Of a DNA stretch of 17,570 nt, positions 6,619-13,438 are shown piece by piece (within the stretch, counting starts at the first letter, position 1; each line of letters begins with the position of its first letter). The notes beneath the pieces were generated by a model. The model was not told the origin of the DNA, did no database searches, and worked only from the letters and a program-made list of their open reading frames with translations. The stretch spans positions 1-17,570 of the forward strand of contig CAJTTZ010000027.1 in NCBI GenBank assembly GCA_910579505.1, in the 5' to 3' direction. This DNA comes from an uncultured Lachnospiraceae bacterium (GTDB taxonomy: Bacteria > Bacillota > Clostridia > Lachnospirales > Lachnospiraceae). A program made the translations under genes and the position numbers.

Positions 6619-6817
6619 TCTGCGTCTATGCGTCTGGCTCTGTGATAACAGTTATTTACAAGTCTTTTGCATCAACTAAAGTTTCTTTTTTGCACTTTGG
6701 ACAGTAAAGAGGATAATTTATTAAACAAGTATCTTCTCGTATTCTGTTACGGGTTTTACTACCACAGGCGGGTCATAGCATCCATTCTATTCTAATATTT
6801 TTCACAATATCTTCCAT
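6611..6817 (-). pseudogene. Cysteine-rich KTR domain protein, degenerate (three in-frame stops)
   Basis: From ATG 6817 a single frame of 69 codons reads MEDIVKNIRIEWML, stop, PACGSKTRNRIREDTCLINY, then PLYCPKCKKETLVDAKDL, stop, ITVITEPDA, stop, TQSR and the final stop. This matches the cysteine-rich KTR family (small zinc-ribbon-like proteins beside cargo genes in Tn916-type elements), which normally reads WILCPVCGNKTR and ends EPDAKTQSR. The TGA at 6775-6773 replaces the first Cys codon of the CPxC knuckle; the TAA and TAG replace Asn- or Lys-type codons. All three look like point substitutions and no frame is lost, so it decayed in place. It starts 20 bases after the ABC ATPase stop. Confidence 0.75.
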
Positions 6818-6836
6818 GACGATTTCATTCACCCGC

Positions 6837-7583
6837 CTACCATCCCATCTCCATGAGCCACCTCGCCACCGTTTCTTCCCGCTGCTTCTCCGCCCCTGCC
6901 ACTGATTTTCCCAGCGTCAGTTCTGCGGAAATCTGGCCATCCAGCAAGTAAATAATTCGGTCACAACTGCTGGCAATTCTACTGTCATGGGTCACCATCA
7001 GGATCGTGGTTCCCTCTTTGTTCAGCTTAACCAACTCTCCCATGACCTCCCCCGCCGCGCTTTTGTTCAGCGCCCCGGTGGGCTCGTCGGCAAACAGGAT
7101 TTCCGGCCCGTTCATCATGCTCCGGCAGATACACGCCCGCTGGAGCTGCCCCCCGGACACGTGGGTAATCATGCGCTTTTCCAGCCCGGTAATCCCCAGC
7201 TTCTCCATGAGCCTGTGCGCCCGCAGATTCAGTTCTTCTTTCGATTCCCGGCCCCGGCCTCTATTAGCCTGCGTTGCTGGGAGCAGAATATTGTCCAATA
7301 GATTTAAGTTTGCCATCATGTTCATTTGCTGGAACACAAAGCCTATGCGGTGCAGCCGCAGTCTTGCCTTTTCATCCTCGGACAGCTTCGTGATTTCCAC
7401 ATTCCCAAGCCATACCTGTCCGCTGGTGGGCTGATCCATCCCAGCCACGTTATAGAGCAGTGTCGATTTCCCAGAACCGGACGGCCCCATGAACGCCAGC
7501 ATTTCCCCCGGCTTCATATCAAATGAGATTTGGTGCAGAATGTGTCCTTTCGTCAGGTTCTCTACCCGCAGTAACTTTTTCAT
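6837..7583 (-). CDS. ABC transporter ATPase, MacB/LolD type (drug or peptide export)
   Basis: ATPase subunit for the FtsX-type permease encoded just upstream. Walker A is GPSGSGKST (about residues 34-42), the Q loop region FVFQQMNMMANLNLLDN, the signature VSGGQLQRACICRSMM, Walker B ILFADEPTGAL and the H loop MVTHD. The length (248 aa) is normal for the family. Start: GGGAGGGAG lies 8 bases before the ATG at 7583; an in-frame ATG at 7589 overlaps the permease stop (TAATG) but is too close to the ribosome-binding site. The overlap shows translational coupling with the permease. It is the last gene of the efflux operon, followed by the KTR remnant and a terminator. Confidence 0.93.
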   Translation of the reverse strand: MKKLLRVENLTKGHILHQISFDMKPGEMLAFMGPSGSGKSTLLYNVAGMDQPTSGQVWLGNVEITKLSEDEKARLRLHRIGFVFQQMNMMANLNLLDNILLPATQANRGRGRESKEELNLRAHRLMEKLGITGLEKRMITHVSGGQLQRACICRSMMNGPEILFADEPTGALNKSAAGEVMGELVKLNKEGTTILMVTHDSRIASSCDRIIYLLDGQISAELTLGKSVAGAEKQREETVARWLMEMGW

Positions 7584-7588
7584 TGTCA

Positions 7589-9823
7589 TTACTCCCTCCC
7601 TGTGCAGCACTCATAGGCTTTAACACGCTGGACTTCCGCCGTCCCCATCAAAACCGCAAACATCGTTGTTCCCAGGATGATGGCCGGGATACCAACCAGT
7701 AGGCGATCCCAACGGATAATGAAGCGAAAGCTGTCCGCGCCAAAAGATTTTAGTACAGTTCCGCAAAGGCTTTCTCCCAGCAGAGTGCCAAGGGTCAGCC
7801 CGAATATGATGCCTGCCGCAGCGGAGAGAAAGCCTTTGAGACAATAGGTGCGCCCAATATCTCCACTGGTGAATCCCAGGGCCTTTTGCAGAGAAATCGC
7901 GTCACGGTTCCGCTCCACGATCAGCCGTAGGAACAGCGCAATCACGACAAAGGCCACAAGTACGGCAATCAGCGCGGCCCCTTTTGAGGCCAGACGGAGC
8001 TGCCCCAGCGTCGGCCCATAAGTATCCCGCACATAGTCCTCAATGTCCGTTACATCGGCCCCCGTCTTGCTGTAGGATTCCATCCACCGGACGCTGGCAG
8101 ACCGATCTTTGAGAGAAACATACAGAACACTCCAGATCACAGGACTATTGTTTTCGCTGCTGCTGATTTTCGCTGTTTTACCGCCGTTGGTTATGTCCGA
8201 ATAAATTCCACAAATGGAGTAGAGCGTTTCTACACCGTTTATCCGCAGTAACAGAGTATCACCAACGGACAGCCCCAATTCTTTCGCGTTCAGAGAGGAT
8301 AGCGCAATTTCATCATCCATGACCGGCGGCGTTCCCTCCGAATACCGCACAGGGAATACGGTATGATTGCCCGTTTCCACGGTCAGATTACAGGTTGTGC
8401 CGTCCGGCAAAACCGCCGGGAGGGATCGGGTTTGCAGGATGGCATATCGCTCTACCTGCCCGTCCCGCTTCAGGACGTCGGCAAGCCGGGCCGTTGTCAA
8501 GCTGATGTCCACCCCCTGGCGTATATCCATACGGATGTCCGCATCCCCAATGCCCATATAAGTGACAAACGTGGGAGAGGACAACGTGGAATACAGATTT
8601 TGCGGCAGCAGCATCAAAAAGGTGCAGGCCGCGGTGACAAATCCAATCAGCAGATATTGATGCCAGTTCCGCTTTTGCTCCCGAACCGGGAACAGCGCGG
8701 CCAGGGCAGACAACCGATCTGTCTTTTTCAGGCTGTGCCACACAGAGAGCAGGATCACAGTCTCCACCACGGCAACGGCGCAAAGGGTAAATGCCACCGC
8801 CTGTGCGCCGGTATCAGAAGCGCCGTACAACTCCCGTATCTGCTGTTCCAGCGGCTCTTGCAGGATTGCAGAAGCCCCAAGGCCCAGCATACCGCCGCAG
8901 ACGGAGAACAGGATATACTTTGAGAAGTAGAGCCGTTTGATTCCGCCCCTTCCAAAGCCTAGGGCTTTCAGCATCCCTACCTCCCGTTTATCCCGCTCCA
9001 TGCGGATAGACAGGATAAAATGGATGCAGAGCAGGGCAACCAGCAATACCACGACAGCCGCCAGGAAAATCACCACAATCGTTGTTCCGTCTGACAGCGC
9101 GTTCATCATGCGGATGAGCGGCTTTGTAATAGCGGGGCCGTTGGCCGGAAGTCCCCACTGCGTGTAAGCGGTGCTGACTGTGTTGGTATCTGCACCGTCC
9201 TTCAGGAGAAATTCAATGAGGTATTCTTCCTCGCCGCAGGGTTTCAGTTGCTCATAATCCCATTCGCTCACAAGAAACCGTTTGGAGGATGCCATCATGG
9301 AGTTCATCTGCGCGTCCCGCAGAAACCCGGCAACGGTAAGTTCCTCGCTGCCGATTCTCATGGTATCCCCGATGTTCAGTTCATAGCGTGTGCGGTAGCA
9401 GACGGGGACATAGACCTGCCCGGGCAGCACCTTCGGACGGTCGTTATCCATGTCCAGAAGATAGTCAAACCGCTTGCTCTGGGTACACAGGCCGTTGTCC
9501 TGGGTGCTGTCCAGCAGGCTGTGACCGCCCAGCGTGACTTCGCTGTTATCCATATTTAGAAAGCGGCATATCTGCCATTGGCCAATCTCCTGCCGCTCTC
9601 CGGCGAACTGGCTAATCTGTGATTCGTCTAACGTGCCGGTGTGCATCTGTACGAGATCGGGGGCCTGCGCCTGTTCCATCAATCCATTGATCGAACCCAG
9701 CAGGCTGGAAAACAGCAGCGCCGTCAAAGCAAGCATCATAGCGGAAACGGCCATAAAGAAAACAGTGGCGGCGGACAGCAGCATATTTTGCCGCACGTCG
9801 TTCCAAATTAATTTTTTCAGCAT
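7589..9823 (-). CDS. FtsX-type ABC transporter permease (two FtsX modules)
   Basis: A 744-aa permease of the MacB/FtsX superfamily, partner of the downstream ATPase. Topology by eye: one helix (about 13-40), an outer domain (about 45-240), three helices (247-273, 300-322, 341-362), one helix (388-406), a second outer domain (about 410-605) and three helices (614-636, 662-682, 707-727). The FtsX coupling motifs are MERDKREVGMLKALGFGRG and VERNRDAISLQKALGFTSGD. The start is the ATG at 9823 behind AAAAGGAGACATT; a longer frame to 9916 only reads MFS gene sequence in another frame. It overlaps the MFS stop by 7 bases (ATGCTGA). The substrate cannot be deduced; drugs, peptides or lipids are possible. 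Confidence 0.92.
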   Translation of the reverse strand: MLKKLIWNDVRQNMLLSAATVFFMAVSAMMLALTALLFSSLLGSINGLMEQAQAPDLVQMHTGTLDESQISQFAGERQEIGQWQICRFLNMDNSEVTLGGHSLLDSTQDNGLCTQSKRFDYLLDMDNDRPKVLPGQVYVPVCYRTRYELNIGDTMRIGSEELTVAGFLRDAQMNSMMASSKRFLVSEWDYEQLKPCGEEEYLIEFLLKDGADTNTVSTAYTQWGLPANGPAITKPLIRMMNALSDGTTIVVIFLAAVVVLLVALLCIHFILSIRMERDKREVGMLKALGFGRGGIKRLYFSKYILFSVCGGMLGLGASAILQEPLEQQIRELYGASDTGAQAVAFTLCAVAVVETVILLSVWHSLKKTDRLSALAALFPVREQKRNWHQYLLIGFVTAACTFLMLLPQNLYSTLSSPTFVTYMGIGDADIRMDIRQGVDISLTTARLADVLKRDGQVERYAILQTRSLPAVLPDGTTCNLTVETGNHTVFPVRYSEGTPPVMDDEIALSSLNAKELGLSVGDTLLLRINGVETLYSICGIYSDITNGGKTAKISSSENNSPVIWSVLYVSLKDRSASVRWMESYSKTGADVTDIEDYVRDTYGPTLGQLRLASKGAALIAVLVAFVVIALFLRLIVERNRDAISLQKALGFTSGDIGRTYCLKGFLSAAAGIIFGLTLGTLLGESLCGTVLKSFGADSFRFIIRWDRLLVGIPAIILGTTMFAVLMGTAEVQRVKAYECCTGRE

Positions 9824-11055
9824 AATGTCTCCTTTTCCAGCCCCCGGACGCTTTTCGGCAAATAGAGTACCGCCGCTGTCAGCCCCAGCAGAACGCCCGC
9901 CGCTATTATGGCCCAAGCCGCGCCCCTGCCTACGCTAATCTGGAGCCGGGCGGCGATACCGTCTGCAATCACTCCTGCCGCACCGTAGGCCACCACATAG
10001 CCACTCTGCGACAGGAAACCAATCAGGCCCCAGGCTCGGCCTTGCAGTTCATCCGGGATGTTCACCCGGACTAAATAATCCAGACAGTTGTTGGCAACGG
10101 GCAGGGTGGCGAAAAAGATAAATCCAAACAGGCAAATCGGATAGATGTTCTCCCACAGTCCGAAACCCACCATGCCAACCCCCGCCGCCAAAAGGGACAG
10201 GCACAATTTTTTGACATAACCCTGCTGGATGCCTTTGGCTCCCAGGAACAGGCTGGATGCCAGCATCCCGGAGGCGCAGACTGTTTCCCCGATCCCCAGC
10301 GTGGTACTATCGGCAAAGTCCAAAATCAACGGCTGCGCCAGGATTTGGAATGTACCCATAAAGCAGGTCAAAGCTGCGGAAACTGTAATCAGGATCAGGA
10401 TACCGTGATTGCCGGTGACAGCCTTCCAGCCCTGCCGCAAACTATACAGAAAGGAGTCCTGGCGCTCTGCCACTTTCCTTGCAATGCCCTTCCGCACAAG
10501 AGCAGCGGCAAACACAGTGGGAAAAAACGTGCAAATGTCGATGATTAGTAGCAGCTTGATGTCGCTGACAGCCAGAAGTGCGCCCGCTAAAACAGGGGAG
10601 ATCAAATACCGGGTGCTCCCCGCAAGGCTCACCAGACCGCTGGCCTTGGAATATTCCGCTTTTGTCAGCAGATCGGTCACGGTGGCCCGGTAGGATGGCT
10701 CCAGCAACGCGGAAAAGGTGGAGCTGATGAATACGCCGATACAGATTTGCCAGAGCGCCGCTTCACCCCGCATCATGCACAGCAGTATGTAGAGGATGCC
10801 CAGCGCCGAACAGCCGTCCCCCAGCATCATCAGCAAGCGCCGGTCATACTGGTCTGCCAGCACCCCGGCGGGGACACTTAACAGCAGCGTGGGCAGAAAG
10901 GCCAGCAGCGTGACGAGCGCCATGCTGGCCGCACTCCCGGTTTGCTGAAACACATAGACGCCCAGGCCGAAGCTGGTCAGCCCGCCGCCCACAGCGGAAA
11001 TCAGTTCTCCCGCCCACAGTAACATAAATTTGGGAAAATTGCTTTGTTTGTTCAT
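9817..11055 (-). CDS. MFS drug exporter (MFS_3/macrolide-efflux-like)
   Basis: A 412-aa major facilitator protein with about twelve membrane helices. It begins MNKQSNFPKFMLLWAGELIS and has the motif A-like loop GVLADQYDRRLLMMLGD between helices 2 and 3, which points to proton-driven drug efflux. Overall style resembles macrolide and multidrug exporters of Bacillota; the drug is not predictable. The chosen ATG (11055) follows a run of ten G and CAAACTC; the longer frame to 11172 runs through the operator and hairpin and is not credible. It is first in the MFS-permease-ATPase operon and is preceded by a copy of the TetR operator (11078-11094), so de-repression by a TetR ligand is likely. The base composition is GC-richer than flanking regions, suggesting separate acquisition. 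Confidence 0.9.
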   Translation of the reverse strand: MNKQSNFPKFMLLWAGELISAVGGGLTSFGLGVYVFQQTGSAASMALVTLLAFLPTLLLSVPAGVLADQYDRRLLMMLGDGCSALGILYILLCMMRGEAALWQICIGVFISSTFSALLEPSYRATVTDLLTKAEYSKASGLVSLAGSTRYLISPVLAGALLAVSDIKLLLIIDICTFFPTVFAAALVRKGIARKVAERQDSFLYSLRQGWKAVTGNHGILILITVSAALTCFMGTFQILAQPLILDFADSTTLGIGETVCASGMLASSLFLGAKGIQQGYVKKLCLSLLAAGVGMVGFGLWENIYPICLFGFIFFATLPVANNCLDYLVRVNIPDELQGRAWGLIGFLSQSGYVVAYGAAGVIADGIAARLQISVGRGAAWAIIAAGVLLGLTAAVLYLPKSVRGLEKETLC

Positions 11056-11062
11056 GAGTTTG

Positions 11063-11072
11063 CCCCCCCCCC
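11063..11072 (-). promoter_or_regulatory. G10 tract at the MFS ribosome-binding site
   Basis: Ten G on the minus strand end 7 bases before the ATG of the MFS gene, and no other purine-rich ribosome-binding sequence is available. The length is the same as the G10 tract before the 269-aa gene. Slippage here could change translation of the whole efflux operon; this is inference. Confidence 0.5.
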
Positions 11073-11077
11073 TATAG

Positions 11078-11094
11078 ACCGTCTGCCTGTCGGT
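11078..11094. promoter_or_regulatory. Candidate TetR operator upstream of the MFS gene
   Basis: ACCGTCTGCCTGTCGGT matches the perfect palindrome at 12099-12115 at 13 of 17 positions. The flanking CCCTATA is also shared. One half-site (TGTCGGT) is perfect and the other is degenerate, so binding may be weaker than at tetR. It lies 22 bases upstream of the MFS start. I found no clear -35/-10 pair before it. Confidence 0.65.
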
Positions 11095-11106
11095 ATTAAA
11101 TTGCAA

Positions 11107-11134
11107 AATAAAGGAACTCGGTGGTTCCTTTATT
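11107..11134 (-). terminator. Hairpin between the DUF3781 gene and the MFS gene
   Basis: The 11-bp arms AATAAAGGAAC (11107-11117) and GTTCCTTTATT (11124-11134) are perfectly complementary around a 6-base loop. On the minus strand TTTTGCAATTTAAT follows, a modest T-rich tail. It probably separates tetR/DUF3781 transcription from the MFS operon. The AT-rich stem makes it a weaker terminator than a classical one. Confidence 0.55.
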
Positions 11135-11168
11135 GTATGCCTAAAATAACTGCACGATATAATTGAAC

Positions 11169-11414
11169 TCATTTTATCATATGTGCTGTAATAATTGTGT
11201 AGCTGTAAGAGTTAATCGTTATTCTGATATTATCAATTTCGCAATACCAATTCTTTCCTCGCGTGCAAATATTGCACCCCTTGTCTAACAGCTTTTTCTT
11301 ACACCATTCAACCACGTCATCGGTATCTAATCTCAAATTTTTCTTAATCCTATCAATTCCCATTTCCGTAGTATGAACTTTGTCTATATTAGATAACAAA
11401 ATTTCTTTATTCAT
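11169..11414 (-). CDS. DUF3781 family small protein
   Basis: An 81-aa cytoplasmic protein beginning MNKEILLSNIDKVHTTEMG and ending TINSYSYTIITAHMIK, which fits my memory of the DUF3781 family. Conserved blocks include IDRIKKNLRL, VVEWCKKKL, GKNWYCEIDN and the C-terminal SYTIITAH. Function is unknown. Such genes often sit beside regulators and transporters in clostridial genomes. The ATG at 11414 follows AGAAGGCAGTAATAT. It lies 41 bases after tetR on the same strand, so co-transcription with the repressor is likely. Confidence 0.82.
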   Translation of the reverse strand: MNKEILLSNIDKVHTTEMGIDRIKKNLRLDTDDVVEWCKKKLLDKGCNICTRGKNWYCEIDNIRITINSYSYTIITAHMIK

Positions 11415-11455
11415 ATATTACTGCCTTCTGAATCTTTGTTTTCCCACGTTATTCA

Positions 11456-12079
11456 TTATCTGAAAATCGGAAGGATCGCCTCTTGCAGACTGCCCCGTTC
11501 CATCCCCAGCAGCCGCTCCAGATTGTAAATGAATGCGCTGACCTTTCTCTGCCGCTCATCCCCACTGTACCCTGCCAGATCATCAAACACCGTGTTGGAA
11601 TAGAGCATAGTCATTTCCGCTACCTCTGCCGGGTAATCTGTCTGGCAAATCCCTTGGGCAACGCCCTCCTCAATCAAAGCGGTGATGATTGGATTCACCC
11701 CAGCCAACAACCGCTCTTGCATCTTCTGGTGCATGAGCGCGTTCTGCGGTTTATGTACCTGCTCCATGATTTCATGTCCGAGATCGTTGTTTACATTCAG
11801 TGCCAGCATCATCAATGTCAGTCGCTGTAATACTGGCATATCCTTATCCCTGGCAATTTCGCTGGCCTTTGCCACCAAGCTGCCGGTCATCCGCTCAATC
11901 AGGGCATCCAGGATGTCCTCCTTGGACTTGAAGTGGTAGTAAAGCGTTCCTCTGGCAATGCCAATCTCATTGAGAATGTCTGTGGTGCTGGTACCATCAA
12001 ATCCCTTTGTCCCAAAGAGCCGTTCCGCCACATCCAATATTTCGCTCTTGCGTACATTTGCCTCTTTGACTACTCGCAT
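11456..12079 (-). CDS. TetR/AcrR family transcriptional repressor
   Basis: A 207-aa regulator. The N-terminal DNA-binding domain spans about residues 10-55, with the helix-turn-helix within STTDILNEIGIARGTLYYHF and the following KSKEDILDALIERM. The remaining ~150 residues are the variable ligand-binding and dimer domain. The start is the ATG at 12079 with AGGGGTGA 7 bases upstream; a longer frame from a TTG at 12106 starts inside the operator. The operator palindrome at 12099-12115 overlaps the expected transcription start of the promoter at 12120-12148, so it should repress itself, and a second operator copy precedes the MFS gene. The inducer is probably an exported substrate, which cannot be named. 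Confidence 0.92.
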   Translation of the reverse strand: MRVVKEANVRKSEILDVAERLFGTKGFDGTSTTDILNEIGIARGTLYYHFKSKEDILDALIERMTGSLVAKASEIARDKDMPVLQRLTLMMLALNVNNDLGHEIMEQVHKPQNALMHQKMQERLLAGVNPIITALIEEGVAQGICQTDYPAEVAEMTMLYSNTVFDDLAGYSGDERQRKVSAFIYNLERLLGMERGSLQEAILPIFR

Positions 12080-12098
12080 TTTTTTGTCACCCCTATAT

Positions 12099-12115
12099 AC
12101 CGACAATCTGTCGGT
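12099..12115. promoter_or_regulatory. TetR operator at its own promoter
   Basis: ACCGACAATCTGTCGGT is a perfect 7-bp inverted repeat with a 3-base spacer. It lies 4 bases downstream of the -10 element of the tetR promoter and ends just before the tetR ribosome-binding site. It would block transcription start when bound. Confidence 0.78.
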
Positions 12116-12119
12116 TTGT

Positions 12120-12148
12120 ATTTTACCATTTCATTTATGACTTGTCAA
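12120..12148 (-). promoter_or_regulatory. Sigma-70-type promoter of tetR
   Basis: On the minus strand TTGACA (12148-12143) is followed by 17 bases and TAAAAT (12125-12120). This is a near-consensus vegetative promoter directly upstream of the operator and tetR. Confidence 0.82.
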
Positions 12149-12152
12149 TATA

Positions 12153-12227
12153 TCAGATTCTTTTCAATGAAGCTCCTCTGGCGAATAAAATGCTGATGAT
12201 TTCTATTCTCCGGTGTGCAGTGTCCAT
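12153..12227 (-). pseudogene. 5' stub of an HTH_11/DeoR-like regulator
   Basis: From ATG 12227, behind GGGAGGCGTGGC, the frame begins MDTAHRRIEIISIL. This fits the start of clostridial HTH_11-type regulators, which continue with a winged-helix domain. After about 15 residues it turns to FARGASLKRI and stops; the rest of the gene is missing. The break lies about 40 bases from the tetR promoter, so it may mark the edge of the inserted TetR-MFS-ABC module. Because the stub is short, the family call is moderate. Confidence 0.5.
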
Positions 12228-12247
12228 GCCACGCCTCCCGTCATTTT

Positions 12248-12481
12248 CTATGTAAAACTTCCGCAGTACGGTCCAAATTCGTGTATGATTGACAGGACTA
12301 TTTTCCTTTCCTCTGAACCACAGGTCACAGCCATTTTTTCCAAGCATTCCAACTGTTCCTGCGTGAGCGTGTTCTGGTACTGCCCGACACCGTACATCTT
12401 CATCATTTGTGATGTGGTGAGCTTTTTCCCCGACAGCAACATGCGCTCCATATCACGCCGCTGGAATGCGTTGTCCTTCAT
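12248..12481 (-). CDS. Small hypothetical protein, 77 aa
   Basis: I do not recognise a named family. The protein is soluble and helical, starting MKDNAFQRRDMERMLLSGK, with QMMKMYGVGQYQNTLTQEQL in the middle and a GSEERKIVLSIIHEFGP region near the end. The ATG at 12481 follows GGAAGGAGGTGAAAC, one of the best ribosome-binding sites in the window. A TATAAT (12523-12518) lies about 35 bases upstream, without a clear -35. The gene ends 20 bases before the HTH stub, and the pair probably formed an operon in the ancestral element. Confidence 0.65.
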   Translation of the reverse strand: MKDNAFQRRDMERMLLSGKKLTTSQMMKMYGVGQYQNTLTQEQLECLEKMAVTCGSEERKIVLSIIHEFGPYCGSFT

Positions 12482-12780
12482 GTTTCACCTCCTTCCGCTG
12501 TTTGATTCCCTGTGGGTATTATAGAAAAAGTAATGTTCCCCCTATGGCTACCTTCCTCAAAAAATCTGATTATTTTTTCAAAGACAGTAAAAGTTATCCC
12601 GACTTTTTTCTGAAAGAATCCCGTATTTGCAGCACTGCCAAAAGAAGTCAGTATAACGAATAGCAAGCACTGCCGGAATTTCTGATTTTTTCACTTATTT
12701 TTCTGCACGAATATCCCTCGTAACGGGATAGAAGATAGTTTAAAATCCTTTCATAATCTCATTACAGAAAGGACGTAAAA
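12482..12780. other. Intergenic region between divergent genes, possible transfer-origin region
   Basis: No gene is supported. It holds the 5' region of the 77-aa gene on the minus strand (TATAAT at 12518-12523) and the upstream region of the plus-strand mobC remnant. Near 12712-12728 ATCCC and GGGAT form a short inverted repeat around TCGTAAC, 50-70 bases before mobC. Transfer origins often lie there in mobilisable elements, but I could not match a known nick site. Confidence 0.35.
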
Positions 12781-13120
12781 ATGGCAAACAGAGAACGCAA
12801 AAACGAGTTAAAATATATCTAAGTGACGATGAGCAGTACATACTGGAACAGAAAGTAAAAGCCTCCGGCATGAAAACAAATCCGCTTTTCTTCGCCGCCA
12901 GATTTTGTATGGTTTTATTTATGACATTTACTATTCCGAACTTCGGGAATACAATGCTGCGCTTGGCAAAATCGGCGGCAATCTGAACCAGATAGCATAG
13001 CGCATGAACGCCACAGGAAACGTATATGCAGCCGATGTAAAGGAAGTAAAGGAGCTGATGATAAAAGTGTGGGATACACAATTAGCCATGCCGAAAAAGC
13101 AGCCCGGCATGAAACAATAA
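12781..13120 (+). pseudogene. mobC: Plasmid mobilisation relaxosome protein MobC, degenerate
   Basis: The only recognisable plus-strand gene. Restoring one A in each of two A runs (near 12811 and 12876) and reading one TAG (in the QIA-stop-RMN context) as Lys gives a continuous ~113-aa MobC. It reads MANRERKNELK, IYLSDDEQYILEQKVKASGM, then FLRRQILYGFIYDIYYSELR, YNAALGKIGGNLNQIA and GNVYAADVKEVKELM, ending KKQPGMKQ. MobC is a ribbon-helix-helix accessory protein that helps the relaxase open the transfer origin. AGAAAGGACGTAAAA precedes the ATG. The relaxase gene that normally follows is absent. The 340-base span is exactly two bases short of 114 codons, which supports two single-base losses. 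Confidence 0.82.
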
Positions 13121-13438
13121 AGCTTCACCAATGCAACTTAACAGTAGTCACCTTTTCACTAAATCCACAAAATCAGAGCCGCAATTAAATACGGAAAAAG
13201 CCAAAATTCGACATTAAAAAAGTGTACTGTATTTCAGGTTTAATCTGATTTACAGTACACTTTGATGTGTGCAGTATGCTGTTGATTTTGATAAATACTT
13301 CTATATTGCTTATATGTATTATAAATTTTATTTTTATTATATCATCTGTTCCTTATAAAACATCTGAACATACAAGGCATCTACTAGAATTTTTCTCTAG
13401 ATGCCCTGCACGTTCCATCACCTATATTTTTCCCCTGA
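13121..13438. other. Non-coding region between convergent mobC remnant and permease gene
   Basis: No gene is supported. It contains the long terminator hairpin at 13219-13263 and a second stem-loop at 13376-13405 (GGCATCT / AGATGCC with an imperfect inner part). The latter lacks a T-run and may be a 3' end structure of the permease mRNA. The rest is AT-rich. Confidence 0.5.
13216..13263 (-). terminator. Terminator of the right-hand ABC operon
   Basis: AAAGTGTACTGTA (13219-13231) and TACAGTACACTTT (13251-13263) are perfect 13-bp complements. A second small pairing (TCAG/CTGA) lies in the 19-base loop. On the minus strand the stem runs into TTTTTT, so it ends transcripts of the permease gene. 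It may also stop plus-strand transcripts from mobC, though that side has few T. Confidence 0.72.

Noticed and set aside
6611..6817. TGA at the Cys position of the KTR gene as selenocysteine or recoding
   Set aside because: The same frame also has TAA and TAG, no SECIS-like hairpin follows the TGA, and decay explains all three.
8363..8923. 186-codon plus-strand open frame
   Set aside because: It is antisense to the well-supported permease gene, with no ribosome-binding site or family features; long shadow frames are expected in GC-rich DNA.
9824..9916. 31-residue N-terminal extension of the first permease
   Set aside because: It overlaps the MFS gene in another frame, and the downstream ATG has a proper ribosome-binding site and the family-typical start MLKKLIWND.
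11056..11172. 39-residue N-terminal extension of the MFS protein
   Set aside because: It would translate through the hairpin, operator and G tract, and the MNKQ start fits MFS family lengths.
12740..13131. Minus-strand open frames of 113 and 66 codons
   Set aside because: They are antisense to the mobC remnant, which has clear family residues on the plus strand.
13376..13405. Second hairpin as a terminator of the permease gene
   Set aside because: Arms are imperfect and no T-run follows on either strand; the hairpin at 13219-13263 is a far better terminator.
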